This document shows positions 7,052-14,305 of a stretch of 14,432 nucleotides of DNA, piece by piece (position 1 is the stretch's first letter; each line of letters opens with the position of its first letter). The stretch lies in the NCBI GenBank assembly GCA_001796935.1, contig MGNX01000014.1:2450-16881 (forward strand), in the 5' to 3' direction. The DNA comes from Chloroflexi bacterium RBG_16_60_22 (GTDB lineage Bacteria > Chloroflexota > Dehalococcoidia > Dehalococcoidales > RBG-16-60-22). Under the pieces are notes generated by a model. The model was given only the letters and a program-made list of their open reading frames with translations. It was not told where the DNA came from and ran no database searches. A program made the translations under genes and the position numbers.

Positions 7052-9052
7052 ATGAGTACCTGGCACGAGTATGTCCAGAGAAACGGCACCCTGCCGGAGT
7101 GGCCTTACCCCATCAACTACGACAAGGTAAACGAGGTCGTCACGGACGTCCTGGTCATCGGCGGGGGGGTGGCCGGCTGCCGCGCCGCCATCAGCGCGGC
7201 CGGAAAGGGAGTCAGGGTGGCCATCCTGGAGAGGGGCCACGCCAAACGGAGCGGCGCCGGGGGGGCCGGCGTCGACCACTGGCACGGCGCCTGCACCAAT
7301 CCCTGCTCTAAAGTGACCCCGGAGATGTACACCAATGCCTGCTACGAAAGCATGCAGGGCTATACCGGGGCGCACGTCCGCTACATCATCACCAGGGAGG
7401 GCTGGGATACGCTGCAGGAGTGCGAGGCGATGGGGGTGCGCATCCGGGACGTCAACGACGAGTTCAAGGGGTCGGACTTCCGCGACGAAGCGACCAAGCT
7501 CACCTTCGCCTACGACTATAAGAACCGGCATGTCGTCCGCGTCTGGGGATACAACATCAAGCCCGCCGTGTACGAAGAGGCCAGGAAGCGGGGGGTGGCC
7601 ATTTACAACCGCATGATGCCAACCAGCCTGCTCACCGAGGGCGGCCGGCAGGGCGGCCGGGTGGTAGGGGCCACCGCGGTGAACACGCGCACCGGCGAGT
7701 TCTACGTCTTCCGGGCCAGGGCCACCGTCATCGCCACGGGCGGGGCGGGGCGGCTCTACGACTTCGAGCCGGAGGTGACCGCCTCGGGCTCGATGAGCGA
7801 CGTCAACAGCGCGGGGGTCGGGCAGGCCATCGGCTGGAACGCGGGCGCCGAGTTCGTCTGCATGGAAAAGACCAGTCCGGGACGCCTGACCGGCCACGCC
7901 TACGCCCCCTACAGCATGGGCGGCGCCCACAACACCTACCACGGCACGCCGATAGTCGATGCCGACGGCAAGGAAGTACCCTGGGTGGACGCCTTCGGGC
8001 GGCCGCTGCAGAAGACCTCCGAGCGTTTCCAGCCCACCAAGGGGCAGCCTTTTATACTGGGCGAGGGGATTGGCATCAGCTACTACCTCGAGCCGTTCCG
8101 CAACAACGCTCTGGCCCCGGACCTGCCCGAGCGCATCCGCGAAGGCGAGTTCAAGCTGCCGCTCTACGCCGACCTCACCCGGCTGCCGGAGGTGGAGCGC
8201 CGCAATATCTTCGGGATGATGGTGGGCAACGAGGGCAAGACCCGCATCCCGATATACGATACCTACACCCGGGCCGGGTTCGACCCGGATAAAGACATGC
8301 TCCAGGCGCCGGTCATGGACCCGGAGGGCTACCTGCATTCGAATTTCTGGAGCGCCGGCATCAATGCGCCGCCTACCGTGCGCTCCCTGGCCGGCGGCGG
8401 GTTCCTGGTGGACTGGGACCTGCGCACCAACCTGGAAGGACTTTACGCCGCCGCCGGGGGTACCATCTTCGGCGGGGGCTGCCACGGGGAGTCGCACACC
8501 ACCGGCCGTTACGCCGGCCGTCACGCTGCCGACTACGCCAGGACCGCCCCGGAACCGGTAGTCGATAAAAAACAGGTAGCGGCCGAAAAGTCCCGCGCCT
8601 ACGCCGCCCTGAAGCAGGACAAGAAAGGCATCGGCTGGAAGGAGATAAACGTCGCCATCGGCCGGATAATGAGGGACTACTGCGGCCGCTACAAGAACGA
8701 GACCACCCTGAACCTGGGGCTGAGGCTGCTCAAGGAGCTAAGGGAGACGGAACTGGCATCAGCCTACGCCTCCAACCCCCACGAGCTGGGACGCCTGCTG
8801 GAATGCCAGTCGTTGATTTCGGTCGGGGAGCTGGTGATGAAGTCATCCCTGCAGCGCCGGGCCAGCAGCGCTATTCTGGACTTCCACCGGCTCGACTACC
8901 CGGAGATGGACCCGCCGGAATGGCAGAAGCTGCTGCCCGTCAAACAGGTGGACGGCCGGGTCAAGGCCAGAGAGCTGCCGCTGGACTTCCATCTCAAGCC
9001 GCCCTATTCCCCCACCCTGGAGGAGAACTACCAGCGCCACGCCGGGACCTGA
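7052..9052 (+). CDS. FAD-dependent fumarate reductase/succinate dehydrogenase-family flavoprotein, AprA-like
   Basis: A 666-residue cytoplasmic flavoprotein with no signal peptide or membrane segment. The Rossmann dinucleotide fold begins with VLVIGGGVAG (33-42; GGGVAG at 37-42), with the ribose-binding acidic residue in AILERG (Glu60). ATGG lies at 228-231, and a second FAD segment with GGGCHGESHTTGR (474-486) is near the C-terminal side. A helical domain (about 515-620) with RRASSAILDFHRLDYPEMD resembles the succinate dehydrogenase C-terminal domain. Length, the second FAD segment and the adjacent two-cluster ferredoxin all resemble dissimilatory adenylylsulfate reductase AprA, but the region after the Rossmann fold does not look like bona fide AprA. 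The reaction is therefore unassigned. A strong Shine-Dalgarno, AAGGAGGAG (7036-7044), fixes the start. It lies 77 bp after the permease gene and 50 bp before the ferredoxin gene. Confidence 0.88.
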   Translation: MSTWHEYVQRNGTLPEWPYPINYDKVNEVVTDVLVIGGGVAGCRAAISAAGKGVRVAILERGHAKRSGAGGAGVDHWHGACTNPCSKVTPEMYTNACYESMQGYTGAHVRYIITREGWDTLQECEAMGVRIRDVNDEFKGSDFRDEATKLTFAYDYKNRHVVRVWGYNIKPAVYEEARKRGVAIYNRMMPTSLLTEGGRQGGRVVGATAVNTRTGEFYVFRARATVIATGGAGRLYDFEPEVTASGSMSDVNSAGVGQAIGWNAGAEFVCMEKTSPGRLTGHAYAPYSMGGAHNTYHGTPIVDADGKEVPWVDAFGRPLQKTSERFQPTKGQPFILGEGIGISYYLEPFRNNALAPDLPERIREGEFKLPLYADLTRLPEVERRNIFGMMVGNEGKTRIPIYDTYTRAGFDPDKDMLQAPVMDPEGYLHSNFWSAGINAPPTVRSLAGGGFLVDWDLRTNLEGLYAAAGGTIFGGGCHGESHTTGRYAGRHAADYARTAPEPVVDKKQVAAEKSRAYAALKQDKKGIGWKEINVAIGRIMRDYCGRYKNETTLNLGLRLLKELRETELASAYASNPHELGRLLECQSLISVGELVMKSSLQRRASSAILDFHRLDYPEMDPPEWQKLLPVKQVDGRVKARELPLDFHLKPPYSPTLEENYQRHAGT

Positions 9053-9102
9053 GCGTGTGCCGATGTGACGAACACCTGGAAGTATCGAGGGAGAGAAGTA
9101 AA

Positions 9103-9447
9103 ATGAGCGATAAAGTCTATATGGTGCCCAACCCGCCCACCCCTAACCGGGTGGTGTCCTTTGACCCTGATGTCTGCATCTACTGCAACCGCTGCGTGGA
9201 GGTGTGCCCCACCGACGTCTTCGTGCCCAACCCGGACAAGAAGCAGCCGCCGCTGGTGCTCTACCCGGAGGAGTGCTGGTACTGCGGGGGCTGCGTGGAG
9301 GAGTGCCCCAGGCCGGGGGCCATCACCATGTTCCACCCCACCCAGCAGCGGATATCGGTCAACTGGAAGCGCAAGGACACCGGGGAGCTGTACCGGCTGG
9401 GTATGAAGAACCCCCCGCCGCCCAACACCCGGCCGCCTTCCGGCTAA
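9103..9447 (+). CDS. Two-[4Fe-4S] ferredoxin subunit, AprB-like
   Basis: A 114-residue iron-sulfur protein with two complete cluster motifs: CIYCNRCVEVCP (Cys25, 28, 31, 35) and CWYCGGCVEECP (Cys58, 61, 64, 68). The second motif is followed by GAITMFHP. The tail QQRISVNWKRKDTGELYRLG resembles the C-terminal strand region of AprB, the electron-transfer subunit of adenylylsulfate reductase. It probably carries electrons to or from the adjacent FAD protein. Although the frame stays open upstream to 8803, that stretch overlaps the flavoprotein gene. The ATG at 9103 is chosen because GAGGGAGAG lies just upstream and the protein then begins like a compact ferredoxin. The Pro-rich C-terminus (PPPPNTRPPSG) is unusual. 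It ends 7 bp from the convergent zinc-ribbon gene, leaving no room for a dedicated terminator. Confidence 0.92.
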   Translation: MSDKVYMVPNPPTPNRVVSFDPDVCIYCNRCVEVCPTDVFVPNPDKKQPPLVLYPEECWYCGGCVEECPRPGAITMFHPTQQRISVNWKRKDTGELYRLGMKNPPPPNTRPPSG

Positions 9448-9454
9448 GGGGGCG

Positions 9455-10399
9455 TCAGGTCAGTTTGGCCCCGCAGTGGGCGCAGAACCTGGCGTTGCTC
9501 TCCACGGGCTGGCCGCACCCGGTACAGAACCTGGCCTTACTCTCCACGGGCTGGCCGCACCCGGTACAGAACCTGGCCTTAACCTGGCCGGGGCCGGGGG
9601 CAGGGCGTGAAGCGGGGCGCGGCGCCGCGGTGGACCTGGTCGCCCGCCGCCGGTCGGCGCGGGCGCGGGGGGCGGGTTTCCTCCGGAACCAGAAAAAGCC
9701 CACGACGACGATAACCAGGATGACGCCGGCGACGATGGCGGCCGTGCTGCTCATCGTGCCGCCGCCATCCGTGATTTCCAGAGATGGCCGCCGGTCCGAC
9801 CTGGTGTAGGTGATATCGAAACGGAGGGGCGGTTCATCGTCCAGGCCACTGTAGGAGTAGTGAATGGCGTTGAACCCCTCAAAGCTGATGGCCCGGCCCG
9901 GCGGTGAAACGGTAAAGTCGGCGGCCCGGCGCGGCTCCTGGAAGTAAACATCGAGACCGGAAATCGGATAGAGCCAGCGGAACTCGTAGGAAATCGACTT
10001 CTCCGGGTTCCCCAGGATAATGGGGTCGTAGTACTCCATCCGGAAGGTATCCGTCTTGACCGTGTAGCTGATTTCGTCCCAGCCGGGGATGTCCGAGGCC
10101 TTTCGGTCCGGCGGGCCGCCGCTGTAAACCCCCTGGGCATCCATGGAGCCGGCCGAGTACATCTCGGCGGCCGCGGGCACCAGGAACCTCACCTTCGCCG
10201 GGGCCGTTACCCCCTCTATCTTCCCCTGCATCATCACCAGCAGGCGCGGGTCGTCATACTCCGGATATATCTTGAGCCAGACGTTCTGAAACCCGGTGGG
10301 CTCCTCCCCGGTCTGGGCCAGCGCCGCTGACGGAACAGCCAGGGGCAGAACCAGGCCGACCAAAATTAATAATACCAGAACACTTTTTTGGATTTTCAT
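9455..10399 (-). CDS. Membrane-anchored zinc-ribbon protein of unknown function
   Basis: A 314-residue protein I do not recognise as a named family. Residues 1-28 form a Sec signal peptide ending SAALA. Residues 29-216 are a predicted extracytoplasmic, beta-rich domain with many aromatic residues. Residues 217-238 form a transmembrane helix, followed by a basic Ala-Pro-Arg-rich linker (239-270). The tail carries three CxxCG half-ribbons at Cys278/281, Cys292/295 and Cys306/309, each preceded by ARF. Two such halves normally make one zinc ribbon, so three leave an odd number. The topology puts the zinc part in the cytoplasm, as a C-terminal variation on the zinc-ribbon membrane proteins common in bacteria. 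The start has AGGAG nine bases upstream. It lies 31 bp downstream of glgC on the same strand and may share its transcript. Confidence 0.82.
   Translation of the reverse strand: MKIQKSVLVLLILVGLVLPLAVPSAALAQTGEEPTGFQNVWLKIYPEYDDPRLLVMMQGKIEGVTAPAKVRFLVPAAAEMYSAGSMDAQGVYSGGPPDRKASDIPGWDEISYTVKTDTFRMEYYDPIILGNPEKSISYEFRWLYPISGLDVYFQEPRRAADFTVSPPGRAISFEGFNAIHYSYSGLDDEPPLRFDITYTRSDRRPSLEITDGGGTMSSTAAIVAGVILVIVVVGFFWFRRKPAPRARADRRRATRSTAAPRPASRPAPGPGQVKARFCTGCGQPVESKARFCTGCGQPVESNARFCAHCGAKLT
9483..9581 (-). repeat. 42-bp tandem repeat encoding zinc half-ribbons
   Basis: Two adjacent 42-bp units (9483-9524 and 9525-9566) are almost identical, differing at two positions, and a third partial copy of 15 bp follows (9567-9581). 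Each unit encodes 14 residues around FCTGCGQPVES. The period is a multiple of three, so the frame is kept. A diverged copy encoding FCAHCGAK lies at 9461-9482. The near-identity suggests a recent duplication or slippage event. Confidence 0.85.
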
Positions 10400-10430
10400 G
10401 ACGGAGAACTCCTCGAAATTGATGCGGATT

Positions 10431-11687
10431 TCACCGCGGGCTTAATTCCATACCCCGGGGCACCACCACCACGCCTTTCCGGGAGATAGTGCAGCCCCGC
10501 ACCCGGTCGGCCTCGGGGTCATACCCGACCGCCGTGCCGGCCCGGATGATGACCTCTTTATCGACGATAGCATGTCTTATCCTGGCCCCGGGCTCGATGG
10601 TGACGTCGTCGAGGACCACCGAGTTCTCCACCAGGGCATCTTTCTCGACGATAACACCGGGGGATAGTATGGAGAAGTTGACGGTGCCGCCGCTGATGAT
10701 ACAGCCGTCCGATACCATGGACTCCAGCGTCTTCCCCCCGATAATGCACTTGCTGGGCGGCAGCGACCTCTCGAAGGTCCGGAACACCCACTTCTCCGTG
10801 TAGAGGTTGAACGAGGGGTCGATGCCGATAAGGTCCATGTTGGCCTCGTAATAAGAATCAAGGGAGCCGACGTCCCGCCAGTAGGAAGAGTCACGCGTTC
10901 TCTCCACCATTATCTTCTTCCTCCGGCCGTTCTCCACCTGAATCAGGGAGTCCTCAATGCGGTTCTGTCGGGTAAAATCATAGAGCAGGATATCCGTCCG
11001 CCGGCCGGTCAGCCCCGGAATAATATCCTTGCCGAAGTCGTCACCCTTTTCGTTCAGGATGTCCATAAGGACATCGACTTTGAAGATATAAATGCCCATC
11101 GAGGCCATGGCGCTGGCTTCGTCCCCCGGCACGGTCTTGGGCTCCTCCGGCTTCTCGGCGAAGCCGATGGCCCGGCAGTCCGCGTCCACCTCGAAGACCC
11201 CGAGCTGGCGGGCCGCCGCCGCCCTGGGCACGCGTATCGCCGCGATGGTCAGCCCGGCGTTATTTTCCCGGTGGAACTCGACCATCTGCTGGTAGTTCAT
11301 CTTGTAAACGTGGTCGCCGGGCAGGATGAGCACCTCCTCGAAGCTCTTCCCGTGCAGGAGGTCGAGGTTCTGGCGGATGGCGTCGGCGGTGCCCTGGTAC
11401 CACTCCTCGCCGATTTTCTGCTGGGCGGGGACGCAGTAAATATATTCGCCGAGCCGGGAGCTTGATATCCCCCAGCCTTCCTGGATATGGCGCTGGAGGG
11501 ACCAGGAGCGGTACTGGACAAGGACGAAGATTTGCCGCAGGCCGGAGTTGATGCAGTTGCTCAGGGGAAAATCGATGAGCCGGTACTTGCCGGCGAAGGG
11601 TACGGCCGGCTTGGAACGGACCCGGGTCAGCGGCTGCAGTCTTTCCCCGGTACCGCCGGCCAGAATGACGGTTAGAACTCTCTCCAC
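10431..11687 (-). CDS. glgC: Glucose-1-phosphate adenylyltransferase (ADP-glucose pyrophosphorylase)
   Basis: A 418-residue GlgC, which makes ADP-glucose from ATP and glucose 1-phosphate, the committed step of bacterial glycogen synthesis. The nucleotidyltransferase domain opens with LAGGTGERLQPLT (9-21) and SKPAVPFAGKYRLIDF (25-40). It contains YQGTADA (97-103), LPGDHVYKM (122-130) with the metal-binding Asp125, FAEKP (176-180) and YWRDVG (269-274). The C-terminal part (about 310-405) is a left-handed beta-helix with repeated Ile/Val patterns. About 25 residues (240-267) precede the WRDVG motif and look longer than in E. coli GlgC. The start codon is GTG (11685-11687). No in-frame ATG lies close upstream, and MERVLTVILAGG fits family N-termini. 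No strong ribosome site is visible. It is divergent from the sensor-kinase gene; no glycogen synthase or branching enzyme is adjacent. Confidence 0.96.
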   Translation of the reverse strand: MERVLTVILAGGTGERLQPLTRVRSKPAVPFAGKYRLIDFPLSNCINSGLRQIFVLVQYRSWSLQRHIQEGWGISSSRLGEYIYCVPAQQKIGEEWYQGTADAIRQNLDLLHGKSFEEVLILPGDHVYKMNYQQMVEFHRENNAGLTIAAIRVPRAAAARQLGVFEVDADCRAIGFAEKPEEPKTVPGDEASAMASMGIYIFKVDVLMDILNEKGDDFGKDIIPGLTGRRTDILLYDFTRQNRIEDSLIQVENGRRKKIMVERTRDSSYWRDVGSLDSYYEANMDLIGIDPSFNLYTEKWVFRTFERSLPPSKCIIGGKTLESMVSDGCIISGGTVNFSILSPGVIVEKDALVENSVVLDDVTIEPGARIRHAIVDKEVIIRAGTAVGYDPEADRVRGCTISRKGVVVVPRGMELSPR

Positions 11688-11736
11688 GTCTGCTTCTTTC
11701 TTGAGCCCCGGCTGTGATGTTTAGGCTTTTACATTA

Positions 11737-11767
11737 AGTATAGCAGATGTGTCCAGCCGAGTGTCAC
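11737..11767 (-). promoter_or_regulatory. Candidate promoter of glgC
   Basis: On the minus strand TATACT (11737-11742) is a good -10 box. GTGACA (11762-11767), one mismatch from the -35 consensus, lies 19 bases upstream, which is longer than optimal. Transcription would start near 11730, about 43 nt before the GTG start codon. Confidence 0.45.
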
Positions 11768-11826
11768 CTTTTGAAAAAACATGAGGCGGCCGGACTTGAC
11801 ACATGGGTCAACCGTCCTGACATGTG
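11749..11826. promoter_or_regulatory. Cluster of TGACA-type half-sites between glgC and the sensor kinase gene
   Basis: GTGTC occurs at 11749-11753 and 11761-11765. Its complement GACAC occurs at 11798-11802, and TGACA again at 11818-11822. GTGTCA (11761-11766) and TGACAC (11797-11802) are exact inverted copies. TTGAC (11796-11800) and GTCAA (11807-11811) form a small palindrome, and CACATG (11800-11805) pairs with CATGTG (11821-11826). The cluster overlaps the glgC -35 region and lies upstream of the kinase gene, so it may be an operator. The plus-strand promoter itself is not clear. Confidence 0.35.
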
Positions 11827-11872
11827 ATAAAATATCCCTAGACGGCGGCCCGGATAGGGGGAGGGCTGGTAC

Positions 11873-13636
11873 GTGGACTCTATCTTTAAGTCGAACATCG
11901 GCCGGAGGATGCTGCTGCTGGCGGCGGTGAGCATGTTCCCGGTGCTGACGGCGCTGGCGGTCTCCGGGTGGCTGGCCGTCCAGCAGAGCCAGGCGCGGCT
12001 CGCCCACGAAAGCCAGGCGCTGGCCCAGGCCACCGGCAACCACCTCGACTATATCCTGCGGCAGAACCTGGAGCGGCTGAACAACATCCAGTTCGCGCCG
12101 GGCATCGACATCGAGGACGGCGACCCGGAGCCGGAGAGGCGGGCCGTCCACAGCACCTACCTGGGGTCGATATTCGATACCGTGTTCATCACCGATTTGA
12201 AGGGGACGGTGCTGTGGGTGGAGCCGAGCCGCCCGGACTTCGTGGGGGCGGACATCAGCGCCTACCCGCCGGTGGCGCAGGCCATCTTCAGCAAGAAGCC
12301 CATCATCTCCGACGCTTTCCGCCAGCCGGCGGGCGAACGGAGCTTGGTATACATCATCTCCACCCTGCGTAACCGGGAAGGGCAGGTGGCCGGGCTGGTG
12401 GGCGGGGAAATTGACCCCGTTAAGGCCAGCCTCCGGGAGCTTATCCTGCCCGTCCGGCTCGGGGCGACCAGCTACATCGACATCATCGACGGCAACGGCG
12501 TGGTGGTGGCCTCCAGCGACCCCCAGCGCACCTTTACCGCCGCCACGGACAGTCGGGAGGTAGTCAGCGAGCTGGCACGCCTCCCCAACGCCCCGTGGTC
12601 GGTGGCGGTCAGCCAGTCGAAGGCGGAGGCCCTGGCGCCGATACGCGCCCTGGAGTCGAGGTTCGTCATCGCCGGCCTGGTATCCCTGGTATTCGTCTTT
12701 ATGTTGAGCTGGGGCATGGCGCGCAGCCTGGTGAAGCCAATCGGCCAGCTCAAGGCGGTGGCCCAGAATATCACCCAGGGCAATCTCCTCCAGCCGGTGC
12801 CGTGGCTGGGCAGCGACGAGATTGGCGAGCTGGGGCGGAGTTTTGATATCATGAGGCTGGAGCTGAAAAAGTCGCTGGAGGAAATCCAGGAGTGGAACCG
12901 GCAGCTGGAAGCCAAGATTGAGGAGAGGACGCGCCAGCTCCAGGACTCCTACCGGGAGATAGAGCGCAAGGAAGCGGCCCGCGGCCAGCTGCTGCAGAAG
13001 ATACTCATGGTGCAGGAGGAAGAGCGTAAACGGGTGGCGCGCGAGCTCCACGACGAAACGACGCAGTCCATACTGGGCCTGGCGATGCGGCTGGAGGCGG
13101 CCGCCGCCATACCCGATAGCGAGGTGGGCAGAATCAAGAAGATGCTCAACGATGTCCGGAAGCTGGCCGTCGACACCCTGGACAGCGTCCACAAGGTCAT
13201 CTTCGACCTGCGCCCCTCGGTGCTGGACGACCTGGGGCTGCTCTCGGCGATACGCTGGTACGTGCAGAACCGCCTCGGGGAGCTGGGCATCAAGGCGCGC
13301 GTGGAGGTGACCGGCGATGAAAGGGAGCTGCCGCCGCAGGTGGAGATAGCCCTGTTCCGGGTGGCCCAGGAGGCCATTACTAACATCGCCAAGCACGCCC
13401 AGGCCCATAATGCGCTGGTCAACGTGGAGTTCCGGGACGCCGCGGTGGCCCTGGAGATAGAGGACGACGGCCGGGGTCTGGACGTGAGCTCTTTAAACCC
13501 GCCGGCGGGTGAAACCCAGGGTCTGGGACTGCTGGGCATGAGGGAGCGCATCCTGCTGCTCGGCGGAACGTTCCAGATAGAGTCGAAGCCGGACAGCGGG
13601 ACACATATCACGGTCGCGGTGCCGCTGGGCCAGTGA
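11873..13636 (+). CDS. Sensor histidine kinase, NarX/DegS (HisKA_3) type with extracytoplasmic sensor and HAMP
   Basis: A 587-residue membrane sensor kinase. The first helix is at about 13-36 and the second at about 263-284. Between them lies an extracytoplasmic domain of about 225 residues with a dCACHE-like pattern (VFITDLKGTVLWV, YIDIIDGNGVVVASS). A HAMP domain (about 285-338) and a coiled coil (about 328-385) lead to the HisKA_3 dimerisation region, where ERKRVARELHDE carries the phosphorylated His393. The ATPase domain shows the N box VAQEAITNIAKHA (Asn504), the G1 box DDGRGL (531-536) and the G2 box GLGLLGM (550-556). The ligand is unknown. GTG is the start, with GGGGAGG about nine bases upstream. 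The response-regulator gene follows 9 bp later, its evident partner. Confidence 0.95.
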   Translation: MDSIFKSNIGRRMLLLAAVSMFPVLTALAVSGWLAVQQSQARLAHESQALAQATGNHLDYILRQNLERLNNIQFAPGIDIEDGDPEPERRAVHSTYLGSIFDTVFITDLKGTVLWVEPSRPDFVGADISAYPPVAQAIFSKKPIISDAFRQPAGERSLVYIISTLRNREGQVAGLVGGEIDPVKASLRELILPVRLGATSYIDIIDGNGVVVASSDPQRTFTAATDSREVVSELARLPNAPWSVAVSQSKAEALAPIRALESRFVIAGLVSLVFVFMLSWGMARSLVKPIGQLKAVAQNITQGNLLQPVPWLGSDEIGELGRSFDIMRLELKKSLEEIQEWNRQLEAKIEERTRQLQDSYREIERKEAARGQLLQKILMVQEEERKRVARELHDETTQSILGLAMRLEAAAAIPDSEVGRIKKMLNDVRKLAVDTLDSVHKVIFDLRPSVLDDLGLLSAIRWYVQNRLGELGIKARVEVTGDERELPPQVEIALFRVAQEAITNIAKHAQAHNALVNVEFRDAAVALEIEDDGRGLDVSSLNPPAGETQGLGLLGMRERILLLGGTFQIESKPDSGTHITVAVPLGQ

Positions 13637-13645
13637 GGAAAGCCG

Positions 13646-14305
13646 ATGTCTAAAATCAGGGTACTCATCGCCGACGACCACGCCATCGTCAGGGAAGGCA
13701 TACGCATGATACTGGCCGCCCACGAGGATATCGAGGTGGTGGGCGAAGCCGCCGACGGCCGGGAGACCATCGCCGAGGTCGGCAAGCTGGAGCCGGACGT
13801 GGTGCTGATGGACATCGCCATGCCGGGCCTGGGCGGGCTGGAGGCCACCCTGGAGATTACCAAGAGCAACCCGAAGAGCAAGGTGCTGGTGCTGACCCAG
13901 TACGACGACAGCGAGTACATCTACCGGTTCCTCCGGGCCGGGGCGGCGGGCTATGTCCTCAAGAAGACGGTGGGCAGCGACCTCGTTTCGGCGATAAGGT
14001 CGGTGGCGCAGGGGAAGTCGTTCATCGACCCCGCCATCGCCGATAAGGTCATCAGGGGCTACCTGGAGCACCCGGAGGCAGCCGGCGACGAGAGTCTTTA
14101 CGACCGCCTCAGCGACCGCGAGAAGACGGTCCTTAAACTCATCGCCGAGGGCTATACCAGCCGGCAGATTGCCGAGACGCTTTTTTTAAGCGTCAAGACG
14201 GTGATGACGCACCGGGCCAACATTATGGAGAAGCTGGGCCTGCACAACCGCGCCGAGCTTATCAAGTACGCCATCCGCCAGGGCCTGATATCCCCCGATT
14301 CTTAG
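13646..14305 (+). CDS. Response regulator, NarL/FixJ family with LuxR-type DNA-binding domain
   Basis: A 219-residue two-component response regulator. The receiver domain (about 1-120) has the acidic pair Asp10-Asp11, the phospho-acceptor Asp56 in VVLMDIAMPG, the conserved Thr84 (LVLTQYDD) and Lys106 (YVLKKT). The C-terminal LuxR/GerE helix-turn-helix (about 152-215) contains LSDREKTVLKLIAEGYTSRQIAETLFLSVKTV and HRANIMEKLGLHNRAELIKYA in continuous order (split here only for naming). It is typical of transcriptional activators partnered with HisKA_3 kinases. The ATG has GAGGAAA just upstream, within 9 bp of the kinase stop codon, so the two genes are co-transcribed. Targets are not visible; the divergent glgC promoter with its half-site cluster is one candidate, an inference. 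Confidence 0.96.
   Translation: MSKIRVLIADDHAIVREGIRMILAAHEDIEVVGEAADGRETIAEVGKLEPDVVLMDIAMPGLGGLEATLEITKSNPKSKVLVLTQYDDSEYIYRFLRAGAAGYVLKKTVGSDLVSAIRSVAQGKSFIDPAIADKVIRGYLEHPEAAGDESLYDRLSDREKTVLKLIAEGYTSRQIAETLFLSVKTVMTHRANIMEKLGLHNRAELIKYAIRQGLISPDS

Noticed and set aside
7025..8524. A 499-codon open frame on the minus strand
   Set aside because: It lies antisense to the flavoprotein gene, which has FAD motifs and a strong ribosome site; no family features are visible in the reverse frame.
8803..9102. Longer N-terminus for the ferredoxin
   Set aside because: The extra 100 codons overlap the end of the flavoprotein gene in another frame and encode unstructured sequence. The ATG at 9103 has its own ribosome site.
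7052..9447. Naming the pair aprA and aprB outright
   Set aside because: The resemblance is at superfamily and partner level. Diagnostic AprA segments are not recognisable and no other sulfate-reduction gene is present.
9483..9581. Tandem repeats considered as a CRISPR-like array
   Set aside because: The units abut without spacers, number about 2.4 and keep the reading frame of a zinc-ribbon protein.
11796..11833. TTGACA at 11796 as the -35 box of the kinase promoter
   Set aside because: At 16-18 bases downstream there is no acceptable -10 box; the AT-rich GATAAAAT stretch is too far away. The TTGAC is better explained as part of the half-site cluster.
11729..13408. A 559-codon open frame on the minus strand
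   Set aside because: It mirrors the sensor histidine kinase gene. Its His/Gln/Leu/Arg-rich translation is typical of an antisense shadow.
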